From a virus: a stretch of DNA of 64,000 nucleotides. Both the position numbers and the translations under genes were made by a program. Each line of letters begins with the position of its first letter. Position 1 is the stretch's first letter. This document shows positions 6,283-14,430 of the stretch, piece after piece. The stretch covers positions 1-64,000 of the IMG/VR virus record IMGVR_UViG_3300044825_002279, one strand, 5' to 3'. The notes under the pieces were generated by a model. It was not told the DNA's origin, ran no database searches, and saw only the letters and a program-made list of their open reading frames with translations.

Positions 6283-7043
6283 TGCCTCAAGGCTGCCATC
6301 GGTCGCTGAGGCCGAGCACCCTGGGCGAGCCGACGCTGCGGTGTCGTCCTGGAGATGTCTAGCCGGTTCGGCACACAGCGGTTCCTCGCTGCGACACCGG
6401 GGCACACGATGATGCACCGCAGCAACATGCGGCACGCGTTCACCGTTCACGGTAGCGATGTAAATCAACCTGGACGTTTCGAGAGACAATGCGTCCTCCG
6501 CAGGGCCCTATTCGTGCGCCGCGATACGCTCGGCGATACCCGTCACGATGCCGTTATTTCGAATGCGCCGCAAGGTTGCAATTGTGAGCCTTCGGGTCGC
6601 GTAGATCGATTTACCGGTAGCGCTCAAGCTGCGAATGTCGCGCTGGCGACAGGTCGCGACTTCTACGCGAGCCTTAGCCGCAACTCCACAACCCCAGCGG
6701 CAGCTGCCGCGCGCTCCCGGGCCCAGGGTGACGCGACAGCTGCCGGTCGGGTTTCGGGCCAGCTCGGCCCGGCAGTGGACCTGCGGCCCGGCCAATTTGA
6801 GGCGTTTCCTCGCAGATTGGGGTGGGCTCCGGCCCGCCCCGTCTTTCCGGACCCGATCAATCGGACGCCAGACCCGAGAGGGCTTGCCTCGAAGCGGAAC
6901 ACCGCCGAGCCATCCCGAGTCGTGCGGCCGACGTCGCGTACGGCTTGCCCGCCGGTCGACGGGCATCCCAGACGGTTGACCTCCCTGTACCCACTGGGGC
7001 GCTGCCACGCGGTGGCGCCCCGCTTCTTTCCCAGGCGCGCCGC
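6283..7043. other. 761-base stretch without a confident plus-strand gene
   Basis: Between the Cro-like gene and the next rightward gene. The plus-strand frames here read as low-complexity Arg/Pro-rich sequence without a ribosome site and I do not accept them. The only stretch with coding character is on the minus strand (6508-6795). The first 400 bases are less GC-rich than the surroundings. The segment could carry leader or antitermination sequences, but no defined hairpin was recognised. Confidence 0.4.
6508..6795 (-). CDS. Possible antisense small protein (95 aa, tentative)
   Basis: The frame ending at 6508 has a protein-like C-terminus ('SLSATGKSIYATRRLTIATL', then 'GIVTGIAERIAAHE'), and 14 of its last 20 sense codons end in G or C. 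A TTG at 6795 preceded by GAGGAA is the best start I can find; the frame stays open further upstream. It would run against the rightward transcript. No family is recognised, and there is no identified promoter. Confidence 0.3.
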   Translation of the reverse strand: MAGPQVHCRAELARNPTGSCRVTLGPGARGSCRWGCGVAAKARVEVATCRQRDIRSLSATGKSIYATRRLTIATLRRIRNNGIVTGIAERIAAHE

Positions 7044-7160
7044 ATGAACGCGGCTCCTGATCGCGATCGGTCCGGTGTGCGGACGTCCGGGCCGATCGCC
7101 ATCGGGGGTGCCCAGACCGCCCCGGGCATCCGCCACCGGCTGCAACACCAGGAACGCTGA
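7044..7160 (+). CDS. Possible 38-aa leader protein
   Basis: Short frame starting MNAAPDRDRSG whose TGA overlaps the ATG of the next gene (TGATG). Only a weak AGG lies about 9 bases upstream. Coupling is the main argument; the peptide itself is unremarkable. Confidence 0.35.
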   Translation: MNAAPDRDRSGVRTSGPIAIGGAQTAPGIRHRLQHQER

Positions 7161-7852
7161 TGCAGATCGCCAAGGTCAAGAGCTCCAAGGGCCTGATCAC
7201 CATCAGGGCGCAGGAGATCACGGAAGGCCCCGAGGGCGACAACATCAAGCAGATCGAGGTCGAGAGCCGCGAGGAGCCCCGGGCCGAGTTCCACGCCGCC
7301 ATGGGCGACCTGATCGGCCCGGCGCTCCGGATGGTCGAGGCCCCCGAGGCCTGGGAACAGGTCGCGACCATCTCGGGCCTCTCGATCACCCACGAGGAAG
7401 ATCGCGGCATGGGGGCGGTCGTGACGCTCCTGATCCCGCTCGAATGCGCGCCCTCGCCGCTGGTGATCAACACGCCCTACCTGCCGAGCCACGGCCGAGA
7501 CGAGAACGACACCGGGCCATGCCTGCCCTCGGCGCTCGTGAGGGCGGTCGAGCGCGTCCACGACGAGGCGCTGGCCTACCTGGGCGGCGAGCGCGCGCCG
7601 TCGGCGCAGACCGACCTGTTCGCCGCACCGGAGCCCGTCTCGCCGCTGGACACCATCGCCGACGAGCTCGCGCGCGACCCTGCGCCGCCGGCCGACGACA
7701 CCCGCGACACCGTCACTTTCACCATCCCGGGCCGCGAGCCGGTGACCACCAACATGGCCGGCCTCAAGGCCGCCGCCGACAGGCTCCAGTCGGGCGGCAT
7801 CCGGCCCGCCCGCGGCCGCCGTCCTGCGCGGCCCAACGCCGAGATCCACTAG
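7160..7852 (+). CDS. Early phage protein, unknown (230 aa)
   Basis: AGGA sits 6 bases before the ATG. The N-terminal 110 residues form an alpha/beta domain (IAKVKSSKGLITIRAQEI, then VATISGLSITHEEDRGMGAVV) and the rest is Pro/Asp-rich with a C-terminal basic patch. It opens the replication operon ahead of the helicase. No family recognised; a role in replication or DNA binding is possible from context only. Confidence 0.75.
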   Translation: MQIAKVKSSKGLITIRAQEITEGPEGDNIKQIEVESREEPRAEFHAAMGDLIGPALRMVEAPEAWEQVATISGLSITHEEDRGMGAVVTLLIPLECAPSPLVINTPYLPSHGRDENDTGPCLPSALVRAVERVHDEALAYLGGERAPSAQTDLFAAPEPVSPLDTIADELARDPAPPADDTRDTVTFTIPGREPVTTNMAGLKAAADRLQSGGIRPARGRRPARPNAEIH

Positions 7853-7883
7853 CCCGATCCGATCACCGCAAGGAACGTCCGCC

Positions 7884-8393
7884 GTGTCCTTCTTCGCCAC
7901 CAAACCGACCTCGCACCGCTGCACACCTGCCGACATGGTGGGCGTCTCGATCAAGTGCGTCCGCAAGACCACCAAGCGGGGCCTCCGGCTCTCGATCGGC
8001 CCAGGCGTGGCCCGGACCTACGGGCTCGTGCCCGGCACCCGGGTCAAGATCCTCTGGGGCCGCGACCAGGACGCGGGCTCCATCCTGGTCGCCAAGGTCG
8101 AGGTCGGCGGGGCTGCGCTCAGGCTGCCCGGGAACGTCAAGACCGGGGCGCTCAGCACCGTCGTGGGCTGCCTGCCCGAGAGCCCGATCGCGGATCACCG
8201 GCAGGCGCAGTGGCGGCTCCGGTCCGGCACCATGGACCCCGCCAAGGTGGCGCCCAAGCCGTACCAGGGCGGCGCCGGCTTCGTGCTCAAGCTGCCCCAG
8301 TCCTGGTGGGACCTGGAGGCGTCGCCGACCCAGCAGGCGCTCAGGACCGTCACGGCGGTGCCGATGCCGGCGGCACGGGAGCGGGCGGCCTGA
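7884..8393 (+). CDS. Early phage protein, unknown (169 aa)
   Basis: GTG start with AAGGA about 9 bases upstream. The segment 'GVSIKCVRKTTKRGLRLSIG' followed by 'GLVPGTRVKILWGRD' resembles the swapped-hairpin pattern of AbrB-type folds, but the match is weak. It ends 1 base before the helicase ATG, so it is probably co-translated with it. Function unknown. Confidence 0.7.
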   Translation: MSFFATKPTSHRCTPADMVGVSIKCVRKTTKRGLRLSIGPGVARTYGLVPGTRVKILWGRDQDAGSILVAKVEVGGAALRLPGNVKTGALSTVVGCLPESPIADHRQAQWRLRSGTMDPAKVAPKPYQGGAGFVLKLPQSWWDLEASPTQQALRTVTAVPMPAARERAA

Positions 8394-8394
8394 G

Positions 8395-9873
8395 ATGGCG
8401 CTGGCGCTTCGGCCATACCAGGAGCGTCTGATCGCGGACGCCCGCGAGGCCTTCCGGGAGCACCGGCGCGTCATGCTCCAGGCCCCGACCGGCGCGGGCA
8501 AGACCCTGATCTTCGCCTGGCTGTCCCGATCGGTCGCCGAGCGTGGCCGGCGCGTCTGCATCCTGGCGCACCGGCGCGAGTTGGTCCGGCAGGCGAGCCA
8601 GAAGCTCGACGACATGGGCGTGTCCCACGCCGTGGTCGCGGCGGGCTCGCGAGCGGTCCATCGCGTGCCCGTCACGGTGGCATCGGTCCAGACCCTGGCG
8701 CGGCGGCTCGATCTCTACCGCGACGCGTTCGACCTCCTGGTCGTCGACGAGTGCCACCACGCCACCGCGGGCACCTGGGCGGCGGTCACCGCGGCCTACC
8801 CGAAGGCCCGCATCCTGGGCGTCACAGCCACCCCACAGCGCTTGGATTCGCGGGGCCTCGCGGACGCGTTCGACTGCCTGATCGTCGGCCCCTCGGTCCG
8901 GGACCTGATCGCCCAGGGTTTCCTCGCACCCTACCGCGCCTACGCGCCCGCCGACGGACCCCCGGACCTCTCGCGGGTCAAGCGGGTCGCCGGCGACTAC
9001 GACAGCCACGCCCTGGCGGAGATCATGTCGGGCGGCAAGCTGGTCGGCTGTGCGGTCGAGCACTACCGCCGCCACGCCGACGGGCTCCCGGCCGTGGCGT
9101 TCTGCGTCACGGTCCAGCACGCCGAGGCCGTGGCCGAGCAGTTCCGCGCCGAGGGCTACCGGGCCGTGTCGGTCGACGGCTCGCTCCCGGACGATGAGCG
9201 CGACCGGCGCATCCGCGGGCTCGAGGACGGTTCGGTCCAGATCCTGACCTCATGTTCGCTTATCTCCGAGGGCCTCGACATCCCGGGCATCTCGGCCGCG
9301 ATCCTGTTGCGCCCGACGCAGTCCCTGGGGCTGCATCTCCAGCAGGTCGGCCGCGCGCTCAGGCCCAAGCCGGACGGCTCGGCGGCCGTGATCCTCGATC
9401 ATGCGGGCAACTGCTCGCGCCACGGGCTGCCGTGCCAGGACCGCACCTGGACCCTGACGCAGAGCCGGCCGGCCAAGAAGCGCGACGCGCCCACGCCGAT
9501 CCGGACCTGTCAGGAGTGCTACGCGATCGCACCCGCGGCAGCCAAGCACTGCCCGGCATGCGGGCTCGTGTTCGTGGCCGACGACGGCATCCCGGAGCAC
9601 GCGGCCGGCGAGCTGGTCGAGATGCGGCCCTCCTGGTGGGCCCCGGACGGCAGGCCCGCGGTCGAACGCCGGCGGGCCGATATCGATCTGGCCGTGGCCC
9701 GGTGCCGAACCTGGGGCGACCTCAAGGATCTCGCGAAGGCGCTCGGGTTCAAGCCCGGCTGGTGCGCCAAGATCGCCCAGGCCAAGGGATGGAAGCCCAC
9801 CAAGTTCCGGCCCGGCGGGTTCCCGGTCGAGTTCGCGCCCCGTGCCGCGGCACCGGTCGAGGCCGCGGCGTGA
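8395..9873 (+). CDS. Superfamily 2 DEAD/DEAH-type helicase (492 aa)
   Basis: ATP-dependent DNA or RNA unwinding enzyme for phage replication or recombination. Motifs: Q-like 'LRPYQERLI' at 5-13, Walker A GAGKT at 33-37, DECHH at 118-122, 'GVTATPQR', a second RecA-like domain with 'EGLDIPGISAAILLRPTQS' and motif VI 'QQVGRALR'. Behind this is a four-Cys zinc ribbon (CQEC...CPAC) and a C-terminal 100-residue region. Close to the UvsW/RecG-like phage helicases called 'DEAD/DEAH box helicase' in prophages. Starts at ATG 8395 and is coupled to the nuclease gene by GTGA. Confidence 0.92.
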   Translation: MALALRPYQERLIADAREAFREHRRVMLQAPTGAGKTLIFAWLSRSVAERGRRVCILAHRRELVRQASQKLDDMGVSHAVVAAGSRAVHRVPVTVASVQTLARRLDLYRDAFDLLVVDECHHATAGTWAAVTAAYPKARILGVTATPQRLDSRGLADAFDCLIVGPSVRDLIAQGFLAPYRAYAPADGPPDLSRVKRVAGDYDSHALAEIMSGGKLVGCAVEHYRRHADGLPAVAFCVTVQHAEAVAEQFRAEGYRAVSVDGSLPDDERDRRIRGLEDGSVQILTSCSLISEGLDIPGISAAILLRPTQSLGLHLQQVGRALRPKPDGSAAVILDHAGNCSRHGLPCQDRTWTLTQSRPAKKRDAPTPIRTCQECYAIAPAAAKHCPACGLVFVADDGIPEHAAGELVEMRPSWWAPDGRPAVERRRADIDLAVARCRTWGDLKDLAKALGFKPGWCAKIAQAKGWKPTKFRPGGFPVEFAPRAAAPVEAAA

Positions 9874-10271
9874 GCCCGGAACTCGATCCGGCCATGGGCA
9901 CCGGCCCGGCCCCGTCGCCGGGTCACTGCGCCCACACGGACCTGGTGAACCGCACCATGCTGGCGCTCTCGGCCCGTGGCGTCATGTGCTGGCGGAATCC
10001 AACCGGCCGGACCCGCACCGCCTCCGGCAGCGTGTTCGGCTTCGGCCTGGTCGGCTCGGGCGACATCCTGGGCGTCATCCCGCCCAACGGCCGCGCGCTC
10101 GCCGTCGAGGTCAAAACCGGCCGCGGCCGCCAGACGCCAGCCCAGATCCGATTCCAGACGGCGTTCTCGAAACGCGGCGGCCTCTACGTGGTCGCCCGCT
10201 GCCCCGGCGATGCCATTCTGGCGATCGAGCACGCAATGGGTAGTGCCGCCGCCGTGGGTTGGCACGCATGA
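9870..10271 (+). CDS. VRR-NUC domain nuclease (133 aa)
   Basis: GTG start overlaps the helicase stop (GTGA). The core 'GSGDILGVIPPNGRALAVEV' followed by K-T-G-R-G-R-Q-T carries the D...ExK residues of the PD-(D/E)xK superfamily, and 'QIRFQTAFSKRGGLYVVA' matches the VRR-NUC C-terminal part. Such stand-alone nucleases are typical of phage replication modules and may resolve junctions or flaps. It sits between helicase and primase with 4-base overlaps on both sides. Confidence 0.88.
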   Translation: MSPELDPAMGTGPAPSPGHCAHTDLVNRTMLALSARGVMCWRNPTGRTRTASGSVFGFGLVGSGDILGVIPPNGRALAVEVKTGRGRQTPAQIRFQTAFSKRGGLYVVARCPGDAILAIEHAMGSAAAVGWHA

Positions 10272-12325
10272 TGGCGAGCCGCCCGCAGGACATGCTCTCG
10301 ATCGAGCAGATCGCCCTGGCGCTGGGCGGGGCCAAGCGGCTCGGCTCCGGCGGTTGGTCCTGCCGCTGCCCCGCCCACGAGGACGGCCACGCGTCCCTGA
10401 GCCTGTCCGAGAAGGACGGCAAAACTTTATGGCGATGTCATGCGGGCTGTGATCAGACCGCGGTCCGCGACGCCCTGGTGCAGCGCGGACTCTGGCACGC
10501 CAGCGAGCCCGGCCGCGCGGGCACCCCGCACCGGCCGGCCCAGAAACCCAAGCCGGTCGCCGCCAAGAAGGCCGAGCCCACCCAGATCGGCAAGATCGTC
10601 GCGACCTACGACTATGTCGACGTGACCGGCGAGCTGCTGTTCCAGGTGGTCCGGTTCGATCCGAAGACCTTCCGGCAGAGACGCCCGAACGGCTCCGGGT
10701 GGGAGTGGGGCCTCGGCAAGGTCAAGCCGATCCCCTACCGGCTGCCGGACATCCGGGACGCCCACACGGTGTTCGTCGTCGAGGGCGAGCGCGACGTCGA
10801 CAACCTCAAGGAGAAGCTCGGCGTCTGCGCCACGAGTAGCCCCATGGGGGCCGGCAAGTGGCGCATGGAGTTCGGCGAGTACCTCGAGGGCAAGCACGTC
10901 GTGGTGCTGCCCGACAATGACGAGCCCGGCCGGGCCCACGCCGAGGCCGTGGCCGCGAGCGCCGCCCAATACGGCGCGCGCGCGATCCGGATCGTCAACC
11001 TCCCGAACCTGCCCGAGAAGGGCGACGTCTCCGACTGGCTCGCCGCCGGGGGTACGCTCGAGGACCTCCGGGCCCTGGTGCGCGAAACTTCGCTCTACGG
11101 CCGGCCATCCCCCACGGGCTCGGGCGGCGACACGGCCTGGCGCGCGCGCCTGATCCAGGGCGACCACGGCCCGCTCGGCAACGAGGCCAACGTCGCGATC
11201 GCGCTCAACCACGCGCCCGAGCTGGTCGGCCGCATCCGGTTCGATGCGTTCCGGACCGCGGTGCAGATGCGCGAGATGCCCTGGGACGCCCGGCCCGAGT
11301 GGCGGGACTGGACCGACGACGACGACGTGCACCTGGCGTGCTGGATCCAGGAGGCGGGGATCAACTACCCGAGCCACCGGCTGCCGGGCGTCGTCGGTGC
11401 CATGGCGGCCAAGATCCAGCATCACCCGGTCCGGGACTATCTCGACGGCCTGAAATGGGACGGCGAGCGCCGGCTCGAGACATGGCCGTTCACCTATCTC
11501 GGTGCCGCCTACGATGCCGGGAAGGACGCGGCCCTGATCTCGGCCTTCGGGGCCAAGTGGATGATCTCCGCGGTCGCGCGCGTGTTCCGGCCCGGCTGCA
11601 AGGCCGACTGCGCCCTGATCCTCGAAGGCGTCCAGGGGGCCGGCAAGAGCACCAGCGTCCGGGTCCTGTGCGGGCCCGACTGGTACGCCGACCAGCTCTC
11701 GGACATCGGGAACAAGGATGCGTGCCAGGACCTGCGGGGCAAGTGGGTGATCGAGCTCGCGGAGCTCAAGAACGTCCGGGGTGCCGAGGTCGAGAAGGTC
11801 AAGGGCTTCATGTCCCGGGCGGTCGACCACTACCGGCCCAGCTACGCCCGCCGCACGGTCGACATCCCGCGCCAGTGCGTCTTCATCGGCAGCACCAACG
11901 AGGACGCCTATCTCCACGACACCACGGGCAATCGCCGGTTCTGGCCGATCAAGGTGGGCCAGATCGAGATCAAGGCGCTGACCCGCGACCGCGACCAGCT
12001 CTGGGCCGAGGCGGTGCACCGGTACCGCGAGGGCGACAACTGGTGGTTGCCGCGCGAGCTCGAGGACAAGGCCGAGAAGGCCCAGGCGGACCGGCTGGAG
12101 TACGACACCTGGGCGGCGTTCGTGGAGCCGTGGTTAAGTTCAAAGTCAGAAGTCACCACCCGCGAACTAATCGTCGAGTGCATCGGCAAAGAAAAAAAGG
12201 ACATCACGCGGAGTGACGAGACCAGAGCCGCCTACGTGCTGCGCTCGCTCGGGTTCCGCTCCACCGACACGCGCCACCCAATCTGGGGTTGCCGCGTCTA
12301 TAAGAGGGTTGACCGCCTTGCGTGA
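10268..12325 (+). CDS. Primase-helicase, CHC2 zinc finger, TOPRIM and VirE-type ATPase (685 aa)
   Basis: Multi-domain replication protein. Residues 32-61 hold a CHC2-type zinc finger (CRCPAH...CHAGC). Residues about 170-265 form a TOPRIM region (VFVVEGERD; VVVLPDNDEPG). Residues about 440-600 are a VirE/D5-like ATPase with Walker A 'EGVQGAGKST', an Asp/Glu block 'KWVIELAELKN', and 'GNRRFWPI' typical of VapE-like proteins. Start at ATG 10268 overlaps the nuclease stop (ATGA); a TTG at 10259 is in frame but lies within that gene. The probable origin iterons begin 50 bases after its stop, which fits a role in initiation. Confidence 0.9.
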   Translation: MMASRPQDMLSIEQIALALGGAKRLGSGGWSCRCPAHEDGHASLSLSEKDGKTLWRCHAGCDQTAVRDALVQRGLWHASEPGRAGTPHRPAQKPKPVAAKKAEPTQIGKIVATYDYVDVTGELLFQVVRFDPKTFRQRRPNGSGWEWGLGKVKPIPYRLPDIRDAHTVFVVEGERDVDNLKEKLGVCATSSPMGAGKWRMEFGEYLEGKHVVVLPDNDEPGRAHAEAVAASAAQYGARAIRIVNLPNLPEKGDVSDWLAAGGTLEDLRALVRETSLYGRPSPTGSGGDTAWRARLIQGDHGPLGNEANVAIALNHAPELVGRIRFDAFRTAVQMREMPWDARPEWRDWTDDDDVHLACWIQEAGINYPSHRLPGVVGAMAAKIQHHPVRDYLDGLKWDGERRLETWPFTYLGAAYDAGKDAALISAFGAKWMISAVARVFRPGCKADCALILEGVQGAGKSTSVRVLCGPDWYADQLSDIGNKDACQDLRGKWVIELAELKNVRGAEVEKVKGFMSRAVDHYRPSYARRTVDIPRQCVFIGSTNEDAYLHDTTGNRRFWPIKVGQIEIKALTRDRDQLWAEAVHRYREGDNWWLPRELEDKAEKAQADRLEYDTWAAFVEPWLSSKSEVTTRELIVECIGKEKKDITRSDETRAAYVLRSLGFRSTDTRHPIWGCRVYKRVDRLA

Positions 12326-12375
12326 CCTATGCGAGCGTGCCCATTCGTTCGGCGCAATGCCGGGCGCGGCTGGTT

Positions 12376-12680
12376 CCCCAACCTTTCGGAAACGGCCCCA
12401 ACCTTCCCCAACCTTTTTCCCAACCTTTATGGTTTGGAATCAAAGGCTTCACCAACCTCCCCAACCTTTTCCTCGCGCGCACGTATATGGCGCTGTGTCT
12501 GACCGATCCATGGTCAGGTCATCACCTCATCATGTCATCATACCAGTTCGGGTGATCGGTGCGCCGCACCACAGAGATTCCGCCAAAAAGGTTGGGGAGG
12601 TTGGTGAACCTATTGATTTTAAACGAAATAGGTTGGGGAAAGGTTGGGGAAAGGTTGGGGTCGGTAGACAGAGGTTGGGG
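12376..12680. repeat. Inverted iteron array, probable replication origin
   Basis: Six copies of (C)CCCAACCT(TTT) read on the plus strand at 12376, 12396, 12406, 12419, 12452 (partial) and 12459. Six inverted copies, (AA)AGGTTGGGG, are at 12587, 12598 (partial), 12630, 12639, 12650 and 12672. Close copies are 10-13 bases apart, about one helical turn. The 116 bases between the clusters contain the hairpin CTGACC-N7-GGTCAG (12499-12517). The region has no convincing gene, lies directly behind the primase-helicase, and has the form of an iteron origin. A large stem-loop regulating transcription is an alternative. Confidence 0.65.
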
Positions 12681-12698
12681 GAAGTACGGGACGCGGAG

Positions 12699-12715
12699 CG
12701 CGGGTTGAACCCGCG
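12699..12715. repeat. Perfect 17-base palindrome
   Basis: CGCGGGTT-G-AACCCGCG, 46 bases before the next gene and 19 bases after the last iteron. It could be an operator or a hairpin of the origin region. Confidence 0.45.
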
Positions 12716-12760
12716 GTCGCATAGGGCTGGGAAGCCAGCAATCGCGCGGGTTTCCGCCCC

Positions 12761-12958
12761 ATGACCGCCTACCTCGTCGAGTACCGCCGCCCCGCCGGCC
12801 CGTCCTGGTGGGCCAGCTCCGAGGGCGTGACCCTGGAGCCCAGGGCAGCCGCGAGAATGTCCCACGCCGAGGCGCTCGATCATGTCCGGCGGACCCTGGC
12901 GGCCTATCCGGCCGAGGGGCTCAAGGCGCGGGTGGCACTGGCTCGGAGGGTGGCATGA
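12761..12958 (+). CDS. Early phage protein, unknown (65 aa)
   Basis: First gene after the iteron region; no Shine-Dalgarno is seen before the ATG. Starts MTAYLVEYRRPAGPSWWASS and ends in a helix. Coupled by ATGA to the next gene. No family recognised. Confidence 0.65.
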   Translation: MTAYLVEYRRPAGPSWWASSEGVTLEPRAAARMSHAEALDHVRRTLAAYPAEGLKARVALARRVA

Positions 12959-13452
12959 GCCGGACCAAGTCCTCGGCGGCCGCGGCACCCCACCTGCCCT
13001 CGGACGACAGCGCCATCCTGGCCGCGGCCGACATGCGGCTCGAGAACGCCCGGCTCTCGCTCCGGGCCGCCGTCGAGGCCTTGGAGCTCGAGCCCACCTC
13101 GGACTGGGCGGAGAACCGGGTCGCGGCCGCCGCCAGGTCGTTCCGGCTCGAGGCCGTGGCGGGACAGCGGCGCGAGCTCCAGCGGCTCAGGGCCGAGCTG
13201 GCGGGTGCGGTGCGGGTACCGGACGCTGGGCGAGGGCTGTTCCTGGGCCTCTGTCGGGACCGGGACGGCAGCCTACAGGTCGAGCCCTATCCGCCGCAGC
13301 TCCGGGACCCGGTGGCCGGCGGCATCGTCCACGCGGCCGACAGCCCGCTCCACAAGCTCGCGCAGTCCAGCGGTGCCGCCAGTAGCCCCCGCATCGTCAT
13401 GGGCGACACCCGCCCCGTCGACCCCACGATAGCCGCAGGAGACCCGGCTTGA
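12955..13452 (+). CDS. Early phage protein, helical (165 aa)
   Basis: Starts MSRTKSSAAAAPHLPSDD at an ATG overlapping the upstream stop. Residues 20-85 are a helical pair rich in Arg/Glu/Leu, possibly coiled coil. Then comes a less structured C-terminal part. No family recognised. Confidence 0.65.
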   Translation: MSRTKSSAAAAPHLPSDDSAILAAADMRLENARLSLRAAVEALELEPTSDWAENRVAAAARSFRLEAVAGQRRELQRLRAELAGAVRVPDAGRGLFLGLCRDRDGSLQVEPYPPQLRDPVAGGIVHAADSPLHKLAQSSGAASSPRIVMGDTRPVDPTIAAGDPA

Positions 13453-13889
13453 CCCACCCCGTGGATCGCATCCGCGCGGCGCTGCCGCCCGAGTACGTGG
13501 ACCACTACCGCGGGGAGCCGTGGCAGGTGTCCTGGCCGAAGGTCGCCGCCGCCCTTGTGGCCCTCGCTCTCGTGGCGGCCGTGTGCTCCGCGATGGCCCA
13601 GGCGCAGGACATCAACCGCCCGGCCGAGCCCTTCCCGCCGACCTGCTTCCCGCTCGCCGACGTCGCGAAATCGCTCGCGGACAAGTACGGCGAGGAGCCC
13701 GTCGTCCAGGCGCTCAACGGCAACGGTGGCCTGGTGCAGATCTGGGCCAGCGAGGGCGGCGCCACCTGGACGCAGATCCTGGTCTCGCCCGGCGGCATGG
13801 CCTGCATCGTCGGCGCCGGCGAATCGATCGAGGTCCGCAAGTTCGGCGGGCCAGGCGAAGGCGGGGCGGGCGGAGGAACCCCGTCATGA
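13449..13889 (+). CDS. Single-pass membrane protein (146 aa)
   Basis: The TTG start overlaps the upstream stop (TTGA). One hydrophobic helix (VAAALVALALVAAVCSAMA, about 31-49) divides a short cytoplasmic N-terminus from a roughly 95-residue outer part with two Cys (TCFPLADV, MACIVGAGE). The helix may instead be an uncleaved or cleaved signal (AQA|Q). The C-terminus is Gly-rich. Function unknown. Confidence 0.65.
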   Translation: MTHPVDRIRAALPPEYVDHYRGEPWQVSWPKVAAALVALALVAAVCSAMAQAQDINRPAEPFPPTCFPLADVAKSLADKYGEEPVVQALNGNGGLVQIWASEGGATWTQILVSPGGMACIVGAGESIEVRKFGGPGEGGAGGGTPS

Positions 13890-14071
13890 CCGCCCTGGTC
13901 CTGCTCTTCCTCGCCTGCTCGCCCACCGGCTGCCGCGAGGTCGCCCTCCCGTGGGACGGTGGATTGCAGGCCTGCATGATCCACGGCCAGCAGCTCGTCG
14001 CCGCCTACGCGACCGAGCGCGGCCTCACGGTGCCGCGTGGGTACCGGTGCACCACGGGTCGCGAGGCGTGA
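13886..14071 (+). CDS. Small secreted protein (61 aa)
   Basis: The ATG overlaps the upstream stop. A short hydrophobic N-terminus (MTALVLLFLACSPTGC) looks like a signal or lipoprotein signal, followed by a 45-residue domain with two more Cys. No family known. Confidence 0.55.
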   Translation: MTALVLLFLACSPTGCREVALPWDGGLQACMIHGQQLVAAYATERGLTVPRGYRCTTGREA

Positions 14072-14430
14072 CCACCCGGCTCGCCCGCGACGTGGCCCTG
14101 ATCGAGCGCCTGTACTTCGACCAGGGCTGGGAACCCGTCGCGATCGCGGCCCAGATGCACCGTGACGCCGGCTGGGTCGGCTCCGTGGTGGACCAGCTCC
14201 GCCGTGAACCCCAGGGGGGGGCACGCGAGCGGCGCCGCGACGTCCGGCTGAACCACTCGACCCGCCAGGAGCGGGCCCGCGAGGCATCCCTGCAGCTCGC
14301 CGAGATCCGCCGCCAGATCGCGGCGCTGAACCGCGAGGCCCAGCGGCTCGAGCTGATCTGCGTCACCGCCCGACCCGCACCCGTCCCTCAGCGCAGGACC
14401 CAGCCCGATGCCCGAACTGCTGCCGCTTGA
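14068..14430 (+). CDS. Helical early protein (120 aa)
   Basis: GTG start overlaps the upstream stop. Residues 1-55 suggest a helix-turn-helix-like fold ('DVALIERLYFDQGWEPVAIA', 'DAGWVGSVVDQLRRE'). Residues 65-100 form a charged helix. The 3' end overlaps the ParB-like gene by 23 bases. Possibly DNA-binding; not identified. Confidence 0.6.
   Translation: MTTRLARDVALIERLYFDQGWEPVAIAAQMHRDAGWVGSVVDQLRREPQGGARERRRDVRLNHSTRQERAREASLQLAEIRRQIAALNREAQRLELICVTARPAPVPQRRTQPDARTAAA

Noticed and set aside
6355-7047. 230-codon plus-strand frame after the Cro-like gene
   Set aside because: Low-complexity Arg/Pro/Ala sequence, no ribosome site, no domain.
12376-12680. CRISPR-like repeat array
   Set aside because: Repeats are about 11 bases with almost no spacers and occur in two opposite orientations; no cas genes.
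12687-12760. tRNA-Gly(CCC)-like stretch on the minus strand (TTCCCA loop and GGTTCAA)
   Set aside because: The anticodon stem and D-arm do not pair, the T-stem has a mismatch and no matching acceptor strand is present. The resemblance is produced by the palindrome at 12699-12715 and a nearby GGCT/AGCC hairpin.
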